Assembly: GCA_019415645.1 (NCBI GenBank) | Contig: DXYV01000021.1 | Location: 1-44,381 of the forward strand | From: Clostridiales bacterium | GTDB lineage: Bacteria; Bacillota; Clostridia; Oscillospirales; Oscillospiraceae | Length of the DNA: 44,381 nucleotides | Direction of reading: 5' to 3' | In this document: piece by piece, positions 33,432 through 40,773 of the stretch | Numbering within the stretch: position 1 is the first letter of the stretch | Layout: each line of letters opens with the position of its first letter | Notes under the pieces: model-generated | What the model saw: the letters and a program-made list of their open reading frames with translations, nothing else | Told to the model about the DNA's origin: nothing | Database searches by the model: none | Position numbers and translations under genes: made by a program

Positions 33432-35096
33432 GTGTATCAGGCTCTCTATCGCACCTGGCGGCCCAAGACCTTTGACGAGGTGGTGGGGCAGGAGCACATC
33501 ACGCACACCCTCAAGCGGCAGGTGAGCACCGGCCGCCTGTCCCACGCCTATCTGTTCACCGGGACCCGCGGGACGGGCAAGACCACCTGCGCCAAGCTGC
33601 TGGCCCGGGCGGTGAACTGCGAGCATCCGGTGGACGGCAATCCGTGCAATGCCTGCGCCTCCTGTCTGGGCATTGAAAACGGCTCGATTTTGGATGTGCT
33701 GGAGCTGGACGCCGCCTCCAACAATCGGGTGGACGACATCCGCGCCATCCTGGACGAGGCAGCCTATACTCCCGCTACCGTCAAAAAGCGGGTCTACATC
33801 GTGGACGAGGTCCATATGCTGTCCACACAGGCCTTCAACGCGCTGCTCCAGATTTTGGAGGAGCCGCCGGAGCACCTGATGTTCATTCTGGCCACCACCG
33901 AGATTCACAAGGTGCCGGCCACCATCAAATCCCGCTGCCAGCAGTTCTCCTTCAAGCGAATCCACGCCGACGCCATCGCCGCCCGCCTGAGCTACGTGGC
34001 GGGACAGGAGCAGCTGAATTTGACGCAAGAGGGGGCGGCCCTGATTGCCCGCCTGTCCGACGGCGGGATGCGGGACGCGCTCTCCCTGCTGGACCAGTGC
34101 ATCGGCGACCACGCGCAGATCGGCGAGACCGAGATTTTGGAGGCCCTGGGCCTGGCAGGGAATGTGGATACGGCCGACCTGATGGAGCACCTGGCCAGGG
34201 GCGAGGTGGAGGAGGCCCTGGGCCTGCTGGACCGGCTGTATGCCGCGGGCAAGGAGATGGCCGCTCTGCTGGGCGAGCTGTCCGCCCTGGCCCGGGACCT
34301 GCTGATTCGCCGGACGGCTCCCCGGACGGGGGCCTCCCTCATGACCGGGGGCTTTGACAGCGCGACCCTCAACCACCTGTCCGGCCTGCTGGATACGCCC
34401 CGGCTGTTACAGATGCTGACGCAGCTCCAGCGCGCGGCGGCGGACATCACCCGCAGCGCCAACCGCCGCACCGACACGGAGCTTTGCCTGGTGACCCTGT
34501 GTGACCCGTCGCTGGACGGGTCGGCGGCCGGTCTGTCCGCCCGGGTGGCCCGGCTGGAGGAGCAGATGCGCAGCGGCGTACCGGCCGCCCCGGCGGGAAA
34601 GCCGGAAGGAACAAAACCGGCGGCGCCCCGGAAGGAGGAGCCGGCCGTTTCGGACGACCTGCCTCCTTGGGCGGAGCAGACCCCTGAGCCCCAGGTCCCG
34701 GACCGTAAGGCCCCGAAGGCGCCCGCACCGGCCGAATCTGCGGCGGACGCGGCGGCTCTGTCGGTCAGCTGGGACGCGCTGCGCGCCCGGCTGGAGCGGG
34801 TCATGAACGTGGCGGATTTCTGCTTTGTGGGCAATCCGGCCATGGTGACCGGCTCGGTGGAGGGCGATACCGTCACGCTGTGGGCGGATACAGAATTTGT
34901 AAAAGGATTTATTGATAAACCGGAGATTTTGACGGTCGTGGCGAACGAGGCCCAGACGCTGATGGGGCGGCCGGTCCACGCGGTGGTGCGCGTGGGACAG
35001 GCGCCCGCGCAGCCGGCCCCTTCGGCCGCCCCCGCTCCGGAGGCCCACGACGCACTGGACGATCTGCTGGGCCTGGACAATGTGACGATGACATAA
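33432..35096 (+). CDS. dnaX: DNA polymerase III subunit tau/gamma
   Basis: 554 residues. The clamp-loader ATPase starts VYQALYRTWRPKTFDEVVGQ, with Walker A GTRGTGKTT, a four-Cys zinc module (CEHPVDGNPCNACASC), VYIVDEVHML (Walker B) and the SRC sensor. A Pro/Ala-rich linker (about 370-440) leads to the tau C-terminal domain. I set the start at GTG 33432, after GGAGGTGA; this matches the usual first residues MYQALY of DnaX, whereas GTG 33423 lies inside the ribosome binding site. It loads the sliding clamp at the fork. ybaB follows after 13 bp. Confidence 0.97.
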   Translation: MYQALYRTWRPKTFDEVVGQEHITHTLKRQVSTGRLSHAYLFTGTRGTGKTTCAKLLARAVNCEHPVDGNPCNACASCLGIENGSILDVLELDAASNNRVDDIRAILDEAAYTPATVKKRVYIVDEVHMLSTQAFNALLQILEEPPEHLMFILATTEIHKVPATIKSRCQQFSFKRIHADAIAARLSYVAGQEQLNLTQEGAALIARLSDGGMRDALSLLDQCIGDHAQIGETEILEALGLAGNVDTADLMEHLARGEVEEALGLLDRLYAAGKEMAALLGELSALARDLLIRRTAPRTGASLMTGGFDSATLNHLSGLLDTPRLLQMLTQLQRAAADITRSANRRTDTELCLVTLCDPSLDGSAAGLSARVARLEEQMRSGVPAAPAGKPEGTKPAAPRKEEPAVSDDLPPWAEQTPEPQVPDRKAPKAPAPAESAADAAALSVSWDALRARLERVMNVADFCFVGNPAMVTGSVEGDTVTLWADTEFVKGFIDKPEILTVVANEAQTLMGRPVHAVVRVGQAPAQPAPSAAPAPEAHDALDDLLGLDNVTMT

Positions 35097-35109
35097 GGAG
35101 GAACGACCA

Positions 35110-35454
35110 ATGGCGAAAGGATTTGGCAGCCGCGGCATGGGCGGTATGGGCGGCATGAATATGAATATGATCAAGCAGGCCCAGAAGATGCAGCAGGAAA
35201 TGATGAAGGCCCAGGAGGAGCTGGAGGCCAAGGAGTATGAGGCCTCGGCCGGCGGCGGTGTGGTCACGGCCGTGGTCAGCGGCAAGCGGGAAGTGGTCAG
35301 CGTGACCATCGACCCCGAGGCAGTGGACCCGGACGATGTGGAGATGCTCCAGGACCTGATCGTGGCGGCCGTCAATGAGGGCCTGCGCCTGGCGGCGGAG
35401 GATGCCGGAAGCCAGATGCAGAAGCTGACTGGCGGCTTGAATCTGCCGTTTTAA
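35110..35454 (+). CDS. ybaB: YbaB/EbfC family nucleoid-associated protein
   Basis: 114 residues. Gly/Met-rich N-terminus (GFGSRGMGGMGGMNMNMI), then KQAQKMQQEMMKAQEELEA and the conserved GGGVVTAVVSGKREVVSVTI core. A dimeric DNA-binding protein. Usually recR follows in dnaX-ybaB-recR operons; here a terminator comes directly after, with no recR in the window. GGAGG precedes the ATG. Confidence 0.95.
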   Translation: MAKGFGSRGMGGMGGMNMNMIKQAQKMQQEMMKAQEELEAKEYEASAGGGVVTAVVSGKREVVSVTIDPEAVDPDDVEMLQDLIVAAVNEGLRLAAEDAGSQMQKLTGGLNLPF

Positions 35455-35466
35455 GGGAATTGTGGA

Positions 35467-35496
35467 AAGAGACGGGCTGACAAGGCCCGTCTCTTC
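35467..35496 (+). terminator. Terminator of dnaX-ybaB
   Basis: An 11-bp stem (AAGAGACGGGC at 35467-35477 with 35485-35495) with a 7-base loop, 12 bases after the ybaB stop. It lacks a long T run but the stem itself ends in CTCTTCTGTC. Confidence 0.75.
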
Positions 35497-35547
35497 TGTC
35501 CTTAATGGAATGTGGAAACTTGGCCGGAACCGGAGAAAGGAGAGCAT

Positions 35548-36201
35548 ATGAAGGGCTTGAAGCTCATTCCGGGGTGGCGCAACGTTAAGACCGCAGTGGC
35601 GGTGATGATTTGTTTTGTCATTTTTCTGCCGTGGTGGGGTGGTGCCGCGTCCGACAGCAGGACGCTGGGTCCCTTTTATGCCTGCATCGCCGCAATCATC
35701 TGCATGCAGGGCTCGGTGGAGGCCAGCGTGAAGCAGGGCCTCTCCCGCTTGCTGGGAACGCTGGTAGGCGGTCTGGTGGGACTGGCAGGCGTTTCCTTGA
35801 CGCTTGTCTCGCCCAATTACGTGGTTACGACGCTGATTTTTGGCCTGTGTGTGATGGCGGCCATCTATATCTGCACAATTTTGCATCAGCCCAAGGCGTG
35901 CTCCATTGCCGCAGTGGTGTGCTGCGCGGTGATTCTCTCTCACAGCGGGGAGGACCGCTATTTTTACACCGTGGCCCGCATGGCGGAGACCGCCGTGGGT
36001 ATTGTGGTGGCAGTGGCGGTCAACCGGGTCCTGCCGTCGCCTCAGCGCCGGGAGGAGCTGGAACAGGCGATCACAGAGCAGGTGAAGCGGGAACTGGAGA
36101 CGGAGCCGTTGGACGAGCTGGAGCGTCGGGAAAAAGAATGTGTGGAAGAACTGCAACAGACAAGCAGCGAAGCAAAAGAAAATGGGGACAAGCCTGAGTA
36201 G
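35548..36201 (+). CDS. Small aromatic acid exporter (FUSC/ArAE-like) membrane protein
   Basis: 217 residues. Four to six membrane helices up to about residue 165, including LGTLVGGLVGLAGVSLTLV and VVTTLIFGLCVMAAIYICTI, followed by a charged helical C-terminal tail (residues about 170-217, rich in Glu). The pattern RLLGTLVGGLVG is typical of the aromatic acid exporter family in Bacillota. The substrate is unknown. The ATG at 35548 has GAAAGGAGAG upstream; the earlier in-frame start at 35512 has none. A terminator follows before the sigma-54 activator. Confidence 0.8.
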   Translation: MKGLKLIPGWRNVKTAVAVMICFVIFLPWWGGAASDSRTLGPFYACIAAIICMQGSVEASVKQGLSRLLGTLVGGLVGLAGVSLTLVSPNYVVTTLIFGLCVMAAIYICTILHQPKACSIAAVVCCAVILSHSGEDRYFYTVARMAETAVGIVVAVAVNRVLPSPQRREELEQAITEQVKRELETEPLDELERREKECVEELQQTSSEAKENGDKPE

Positions 36202-36210
36202 AAGTTCAGA

Positions 36211-36247
36211 AAAATCGCCGGAGATGGGAAAAACCGGCGATTTTTTT
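36211..36247 (+). terminator. Rho-independent terminator
   Basis: AAAATCGCCGG (36211-36221) pairs with CCGGCGATTTT (36234-36244), with a T run to 36247. It separates the membrane protein gene from the activator gene of the next cluster. Confidence 0.85.
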
Positions 36248-36261
36248 ACAAATGGTTGCTT

Positions 36262-36297
36262 GTTGCAAAACTGCCACGAATGTGGTAGAATTGCAAC
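36262..36297 (+). promoter_or_regulatory. Promoter of the sigma-54 activator, built into a 36-bp nested palindrome
   Basis: TTGCAA (36263-36268) and TAGAAT (36286-36291) are 17 bases apart, a fair sigma-A promoter. The same bases form a nested symmetry centred at 36279.5: GTTGCAA (36262-36268) against TTGCAAC (36291-36297) and CTGCCAC (36271-36277) against GTGGTAG (36282-36288, one mismatch). The centre lies in the spacer, which suggests an operator, probably for autoregulation. A similar element lies at 38782-38816. Confidence 0.6.
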
Positions 36298-36329
36298 GGC
36301 CACAGGAGAGACAGAAAGGTGGTAGGACC

Positions 36330-37808
36330 ATGTATAACGAGGAACTCAAACATGCGCTGGAAGAAATCCGGGCCAGCCTGGAGCAGGGAGATGTGCAGAC
36401 CGCCCTGGCAAACAGCGCAGCGCTGGAGGAAAAGCTGACGCACAGCGTGGACTTTCAAAAGGTCGTGGACAGTTTGATTGACGGAGTGTATATCACAGAC
36501 CGCAACGCGATCACCCAGTATGTCAATCCCTCCTACTGTAAGCACACGGGAATCCAGCCGGAGGAGATTCTGGGCCGCAGCGTGACCGAGGTGGCCAACG
36601 AGGGTAAGCTCTTTAACAAATCGGTCTCTGCCGACGTGATCGAGCTGGGCCGTAACGTAACAGGGACCGGTGTGGTCAAAAATCACAAGGGGAAGGCGGT
36701 GCCCGCTTACGTCACCGGCGTTCCCATTTTTGACGAGAACGGACAGGTGAGCCATGTGGCGGTATCGGTATTCGACACGGACTCCCTGATTTACCGGGTG
36801 ACGGAGTTCCGAAACACCGTACATATAGAAAAGGCGGTCCAGATCTTGGAGCGCTACGACGACGAGGATATGAACCCCATGGTGGGCAACGAGCCGGCTA
36901 TCCGAAAGATCCGACGTACCATTGCCCGGGCGGCGCCCACCGACGTGACCATGCTGATCACCGGCGAGAGCGGCGTGGGCAAAGAGGTGGTGGCGGACAG
37001 CATCTATTCGGCCTCGAACCGGAAAGGAAAGCCCTATGTCAAGGTCAACTGCACCGCCATTCCCGCCAATCTGCTGGAATCCGAGCTCTTCGGCTATGAG
37101 AAGGGCGCGTTTACCGGCGCGCTGAACCAGGGCAAGGCGGGGCTGTTTGAGCTGGCCAACCACGGCACGATCCTGCTGGACGAGATCGGCGACCTGCCCT
37201 ACGAGCTGCAGACCAAGCTGCTGCGGGTACTCCAGCAGAAGGAGATCATGCGCTTGGGCGGCACCAAGCCCATCAGTCTGGATGTACGAGTGATTGCCGC
37301 CACCAATGCCGATCTGAAGCAGAAGATCAAGGAGGGGCGGTTCCGGGAGGACCTGTACTACCGCCTTTCGGTGGTGCCCATCTACATCCCCCCCCTCCGG
37401 GAGCGGCGGGGCGACATCGAGAAGCTGGTGAAGCACTACTTTTTTGAATACTGCACCAAGCATGCCCATACCATCACCGTGCCCGATGAGACGCTGGATA
37501 TTTTCCGGCGCTATTCCTGGCCGGGCAACGTGCGGGAGCTGCAAAACGTGATTGAATATATGGTCATCTGCTGCGAAGGCAACGTGCTCCAGCCGCAGGT
37601 GCTGGCGGCCTATTTGGGCCTGGACAGCCGCCTCCCGGCGGACAAACCGGCCAGCCTGAAGGTGGCGCTGGACGACTATGAAAAGGAATTGATTTCCCGG
37701 GCCATCGAGGAGCAGGGCGGTGTGCGGAAAGCGGCAAAAGCTCTGGGCGTAGACGCTTCCACCATCTCGCGCAAGGCCAAAAAATATGGGATTTCCGTAG
37801 TGGAATGA
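36330..37808 (+). CDS. Sigma-54-dependent transcriptional activator with PAS domain
   Basis: 492 residues. Residues about 45-155 are a PAS domain (DSLIDGVYITDRNAITQYVN). The AAA+ domain has Walker A GESGVGKE (212-219), GAFTGA (259-264), the loop essential for sigma-54 contact, and Walker B GTILLDEIGDLP, with the R-finger region REDLYYRL. The C-terminal helix-turn-helix is VRKAAKALGVDASTISRKAK. There is no receiver domain, so it senses a ligand or redox cue through PAS rather than by phosphorylation. The ATG at 36330 has AAAGGTGG upstream. It faces the catabolic genes that carry -24/-12 promoters (37834 and 40680), so it is very likely their activator. The inducer is unknown. Confidence 0.93.
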   Translation: MYNEELKHALEEIRASLEQGDVQTALANSAALEEKLTHSVDFQKVVDSLIDGVYITDRNAITQYVNPSYCKHTGIQPEEILGRSVTEVANEGKLFNKSVSADVIELGRNVTGTGVVKNHKGKAVPAYVTGVPIFDENGQVSHVAVSVFDTDSLIYRVTEFRNTVHIEKAVQILERYDDEDMNPMVGNEPAIRKIRRTIARAAPTDVTMLITGESGVGKEVVADSIYSASNRKGKPYVKVNCTAIPANLLESELFGYEKGAFTGALNQGKAGLFELANHGTILLDEIGDLPYELQTKLLRVLQQKEIMRLGGTKPISLDVRVIAATNADLKQKIKEGRFREDLYYRLSVVPIYIPPLRERRGDIEKLVKHYFFEYCTKHAHTITVPDETLDIFRRYSWPGNVRELQNVIEYMVICCEGNVLQPQVLAAYLGLDSRLPADKPASLKVALDDYEKELISRAIEEQGGVRKAAKALGVDASTISRKAKKYGISVVE

Positions 37809-37833
37809 CCGCAGGAGCGGCTGTTCGATAAAC

Positions 37834-37850
37834 TTGGCACAGAATTTGCA
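37834..37850 (+). promoter_or_regulatory. Sigma-54 (-24/-12) promoter before the first dehydrogenase
   Basis: TTGGCACAGAATTTGCA matches the consensus TTGGCACG-N4-TTGCA closely, with GG and GC separated by exactly 10 bases. It lies 71 bases upstream of the ATG at 37921, and 26 bases after the activator stop. It should need the PAS-type activator. Confidence 0.88.
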
Positions 37851-37920
37851 AGATACGAAAGCTGTAAAGCAAAGTTTATGCTGATGCTTCTGAAAAAAAC
37901 ACAGAAGGAGATTGAAAATC

Positions 37921-38700
37921 ATGGCTAACATCTGTTCCTATGAACTGACGGACAAGGTCGCGATCATCACCGGTTCCACCCGCGGCATCGGCCTGGAGAT
38001 CGCCCGCACGATGATTCACTATGGCGCGAAGGTGGTTATCACCGGCCGTAAGCAGGAGGCCTGCGACAAGGTCGCCGCCGAGCTGGGCCCCAACGCCTTC
38101 GGCGTCGCCACGGATGTGACCTCCGCTGAGGCCCGGGAGAACCTGGTCGCCAAGACGGTGGAGAAGTTCGGCCGCGTGGACATTCTGGTCAACAACGCGG
38201 GCACCGGCGGCCAGCCCAAGAAGATGGTCGATATGGACGAGGAGTATTTTGACCACTATGTGGATGCCGACTTCAAGGGCCTGTACTTCATGTCCCAGGC
38301 TGTGGCCAAGCAGATGGTGGCCCAGGGCTACGAGAAGGGCACCCACCCCTACCGTATCATCAACCTGTCCTCCGCTGCCGGCATCAAGAGCCCCATCGGC
38401 GACACCGTGTACGGCTCCCTGAAGGCCGCTGTGACCCACCTGACCCGCATCATGGCCAACGAGCTGGCTCGTTATGGAATCACCGTCAACGCAGTGGCAC
38501 CCGGCTATGTGCTGACCGATATGACCAAGGACGTGATGGCGGACGAGAAGAACGTGGCCGCTGTCACCCGGATGATTTCTCTGCGCCGCTATGCGATGCC
38601 CGATGAGATCGCGGGCGTCATCAACTTCCTGGCCTCTCCCGCCGGCGGCTATATGACCGGCGTGCTGGTGCCGGTGGACGGCGGCATGACCATCAACTAA
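37921..38700 (+). CDS. Short-chain dehydrogenase/reductase (FabG-like), first copy
   Basis: 259 residues. NAD(P)-binding motif TGSTRGIG near residue 20; NNAG at about 91-94; the catalytic Ser in INLSSAAG; and YGSLK as YxxxK near residue 162. C-terminal VDGGMTIN is typical. It resembles 3-oxoacyl reductases and 3-hydroxyacyl-CoA dehydrogenases; direction and substrate are unknown. The ATG at 37921 is 10 bases after AGAAGGAG. It sits behind a -24/-12 promoter and upstream of two AbfD-like genes, so it may oxidise the 3-hydroxyacyl-CoA made by the crotonase, or reduce a ketone entering the pathway. Confidence 0.93.
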   Translation: MANICSYELTDKVAIITGSTRGIGLEIARTMIHYGAKVVITGRKQEACDKVAAELGPNAFGVATDVTSAEARENLVAKTVEKFGRVDILVNNAGTGGQPKKMVDMDEEYFDHYVDADFKGLYFMSQAVAKQMVAQGYEKGTHPYRIINLSSAAGIKSPIGDTVYGSLKAAVTHLTRIMANELARYGITVNAVAPGYVLTDMTKDVMADEKNVAAVTRMISLRRYAMPDEIAGVINFLASPAGGYMTGVLVPVDGGMTIN

Positions 38701-38781
38701 GCCGATCTTCCGCGGATTTGACTGGTCCTGCGGGAGCAGTTCAGGCGGCGGAAAAGAGCGGAAATTTGACGGAAACTACCT

Positions 38782-38816
38782 GTTGCAAAACGACAACCCT
38801 GTTGTTAAAATGCAAC
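38782..38816 (+). promoter_or_regulatory. Promoter and nested palindrome before the first AbfD-like gene
   Basis: TTGCAA (38783-38788) and TAAAAT (38806-38811) are 17 bases apart. The symmetry is centred at 38799: GTTGCA (38782-38787) against TGCAAC (38811-38816), and ACAAC (38793-38797) against GTTGT (38801-38805). The design is the same as at 36262-36297, with the same TGTTGCAAAAC beginning, so both are probably bound by one regulator. Confidence 0.55.
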
Positions 38817-38868
38817 GTAGGGTGTGAGGCCCTGAAAAAGGCGGAATTTTCCGCCGGATGGTTCCAAG

Positions 38869-38886
38869 TGTTGCGAAAAGGCAACA
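38869..38886 (+). promoter_or_regulatory. Perfect inverted repeat TGTTGC-N6-GCAACA
   Basis: TGTTGC (38869-38874) and GCAACA (38881-38886) around GAAAAG. The half site is the same as in the two nested palindromes, so it is a likely third binding site. No correctly spaced -24/-12 pair is found in this leader. The rest of 38701-38986 holds a small hairpin (38840-38855) and nothing else I can support. Confidence 0.5.
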
Positions 38887-38986
38887 GGGACTGCAAAATT
38901 TTGTAAACCGACGCGGCCAAGCTGCGGTTTAATGTGCCCGTAATCGAAGGATAAGCGGGAGTGCTAAATTTATGGAGGAAACGAAA

Positions 38987-40615
38987 ATGGCAAAAAATTG
39001 TGTTGGCACCTACGAGGCCTATAAGGCCCGCCTGCTGGCGATGAAGCCCAACGTCTATCTGCACGGACAGAAGCTGGACCGTTCCAACGGCAAGGAGGGC
39101 GCCGAGCGCGATCTGGCCGACTGGATCGTGGGCGGCACCTACGTCATGAAGCAGTGCTATGACACCGCCAATGACCCCAACTACGCAGATGTCTGCACCG
39201 CCACTTCCCACATCACCGGCAACATCATCAACCGCTCCACTCATATCCACCATTCCAAGGAGGACCTGCTGAAGAAGCAGCTGATGACCCGCCTGATCTG
39301 CCACCGCGTGGGCGGCTGCATGCAGCGCTGCATGGGTTCCGACGCGCTGAACGCCCTGTTCTCCGTCACCTATGACTGCGACCAGGCTTGCGGCACCGAG
39401 TACCACAAGCGCCTGAACAAGTACATCGAGTACTGCCAGAACAACGACCTGATCTGCAACTGCGCCCAGACCGACGTGAAGGGCTCCCGCAACCCCAAGT
39501 ATAAGCGCGCCCATATGCAGCCCGACCCCGATCAGTTCTTCCATGTGGTGGAGACCGACGTGGACGGCATCGGAATCGACGGCAAGCCCACCAAGGGCAT
39601 CATCGTCCGCGGCGCCAAGATCTGCAACTCCTGCGCCCCCTACGTGGACGAGATCATCGCTCTGCCCACCAAGTTCATGAGCCCCGACGACCGCGACTAC
39701 GCCGTAGCCTTTGCCCTGCCCGCCGACTGGGACGGCATCAAGCTGATGGCTCTGCCCGGCCAGCATCACAAGCGTAAGCACATCGACGCGCCCTGGGCCC
39801 ATATCGGCGATGTGGAGTCCCTGACCATCTTCGACGACTGCTTCGTGCCCTATGACCGCGTGTTCATGTGCGGCCACGACAACGAGGGCGTCTGCCGTTA
39901 CGCCGGCTACCTGGCCCTGATGTTCGCCCACTATCACCGTCACTCCTACACCGGCTGCAAGACCGCCGTGTCCGAGGTCATTGCTTCCCAGGCCGCTTTG
40001 GTGGCCGATGTCAACGACATCGCCAAGGAGTCCCACGTCCGCTCCAAGCTGTGCGACATCATCCAGACCGCCGAGCTGGTCTTCGCCGCCGGTGAGGCTT
40101 CCGCTCACCACGCCGTGGAGTTCCCCTCCGGCCAGTGGGTGCCCGACGAAGTCCTGACCAATGCCGGCCGCCGCATCGCGGGTCACAACATCTACCACGA
40201 GTATGAGATCCTGGCCGACCTGACCGGCGGTGTGTGCGCCTCCCTGCCCACCGAGGAGAGCTTCTACGCCCCCGAAACGGCGGAGCTGTGCAACAAGTAC
40301 ATCATCCGCAACCCGGCCTATACCGCCGAGGAGACCCATCGCGTCATGCGCATGATGGAGGATAAGCTGTGCGACGCCTTCGAGGGCGCCCAGGCTGTGG
40401 CCGGCGTGCACGGCGGCGGCTCTCCCCTGATGGAGGAGATCACGCTGATGAGCCGTTACGACCTGGAGGAGCTGAAGAAGATCGCCAAGTATCTGGCTGG
40501 CCTGCCCGGCTACGAAAAGTGCCCCCGCTACGAGCGCAGCGCCCACACCGCTACGCCGCGCGCCATGCTGGCCAAGTTCGATTCCTACAAGGCTCCTGCC
40601 GCTGCCGGCAAGTAA
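38987..40615 (+). CDS. AbfD-like radical dehydratase/isomerase, first copy
   Basis: 542 residues, related to 4-hydroxybutyryl-CoA dehydratase/vinylacetyl-CoA isomerase (AbfD) of the HpaB/acyl-CoA dehydrogenase fold group, which uses FAD and a [4Fe-4S] cluster to remove water from non-activated 4-hydroxyacyl-CoA. The ligands are conserved with AbfD spacing: Cys111 and Cys115 in GGCMQRCMG, His317 and Cys324 in HRHSYTGCK, which correspond to Cys99, Cys103, His292 and Cys299 of the Clostridium aminobutyricum enzyme. Gln and Tyr of the active site are kept, but Thr190 seems to be Ser215, and the Glu-containing segment before MHGAGSP of AbfD seems shortened. It is about 50 residues longer than AbfD. 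GGAGG at 38974-38978 decides for the ATG at 38987, not 38972. The substrate is unknown. Confidence 0.88.
   Translation: MAKNCVGTYEAYKARLLAMKPNVYLHGQKLDRSNGKEGAERDLADWIVGGTYVMKQCYDTANDPNYADVCTATSHITGNIINRSTHIHHSKEDLLKKQLMTRLICHRVGGCMQRCMGSDALNALFSVTYDCDQACGTEYHKRLNKYIEYCQNNDLICNCAQTDVKGSRNPKYKRAHMQPDPDQFFHVVETDVDGIGIDGKPTKGIIVRGAKICNSCAPYVDEIIALPTKFMSPDDRDYAVAFALPADWDGIKLMALPGQHHKRKHIDAPWAHIGDVESLTIFDDCFVPYDRVFMCGHDNEGVCRYAGYLALMFAHYHRHSYTGCKTAVSEVIASQAALVADVNDIAKESHVRSKLCDIIQTAELVFAAGEASAHHAVEFPSGQWVPDEVLTNAGRRIAGHNIYHEYEILADLTGGVCASLPTEESFYAPETAELCNKYIIRNPAYTAEETHRVMRMMEDKLCDAFEGAQAVAGVHGGGSPLMEEITLMSRYDLEELKKIAKYLAGLPGYEKCPRYERSAHTATPRAMLAKFDSYKAPAAAGK
39725..40467 (+). repeat. 743-bp tract identical to 41524-42266 in the second AbfD-like gene
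   Basis: Line-by-line comparison shows identity from just after a C/G difference (39724 against 41523) to just before a G/A difference (40468 against 42267), offset 1799. The 5' parts of the two genes differ at many positions, including silent ones, so the identity suggests recent gene conversion. Confidence 0.95.
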
Positions 40616-40628
40616 TTTACTCCCAAAA

Positions 40629-40655
40629 ACGCCGCCCATCCGGGCGGCGTTTTTT
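40629..40655 (+). terminator. Rho-independent terminator of the first AbfD-like gene
   Basis: ACGCCGCCC (40629-40637) pairs with GGGCGGCGT (40642-40650), loop ATCC, followed by TTTTT. It isolates the second AbfD-like gene, which has its own promoter. Confidence 0.92.
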
Positions 40656-40679
40656 CTCGGAGTGAAGGCAAAAGAAAAG

Positions 40680-40696
40680 TTGGCACAATTTTTGCA
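40680..40696 (+). promoter_or_regulatory. Sigma-54 (-24/-12) promoter before the second AbfD-like gene
   Basis: TTGGCACAATTTTTGCA has all key bases of the -24/-12 consensus and 10 bases between GG and GC. It lies 77 bases before the ATG at 40774 and just after a terminator, so it should drive the second AbfD-like gene with the second dehydrogenase and the crotonase. Confidence 0.92.
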
Positions 40697-40773
40697 TCTT
40701 AAAAGGGCATGTACACTCGGACGATTCGTCTGAATCAATGCATAAAACATTTTTATTTGGAGGAATCAAGAAC

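Noticed and set aside
38869..38900. A third -24/-12 promoter before the first AbfD-like gene
   Set aside because: The two GG/GC candidates here have 11 bases between GG and GC in place of 10, so they do not fit sigma-54 recognition.
38741..40750. A 669-codon open frame on the minus strand opposite the first AbfD-like gene (and similar 485- and 638-codon frames opposite the second copy and oppA)
   Set aside because: These are antisense shadows caused by codon bias at high GC. They have no ribosome binding site and only low-complexity Gly/Val/His/Ala translations, while the plus or opposite strand holds clear enzyme motifs.
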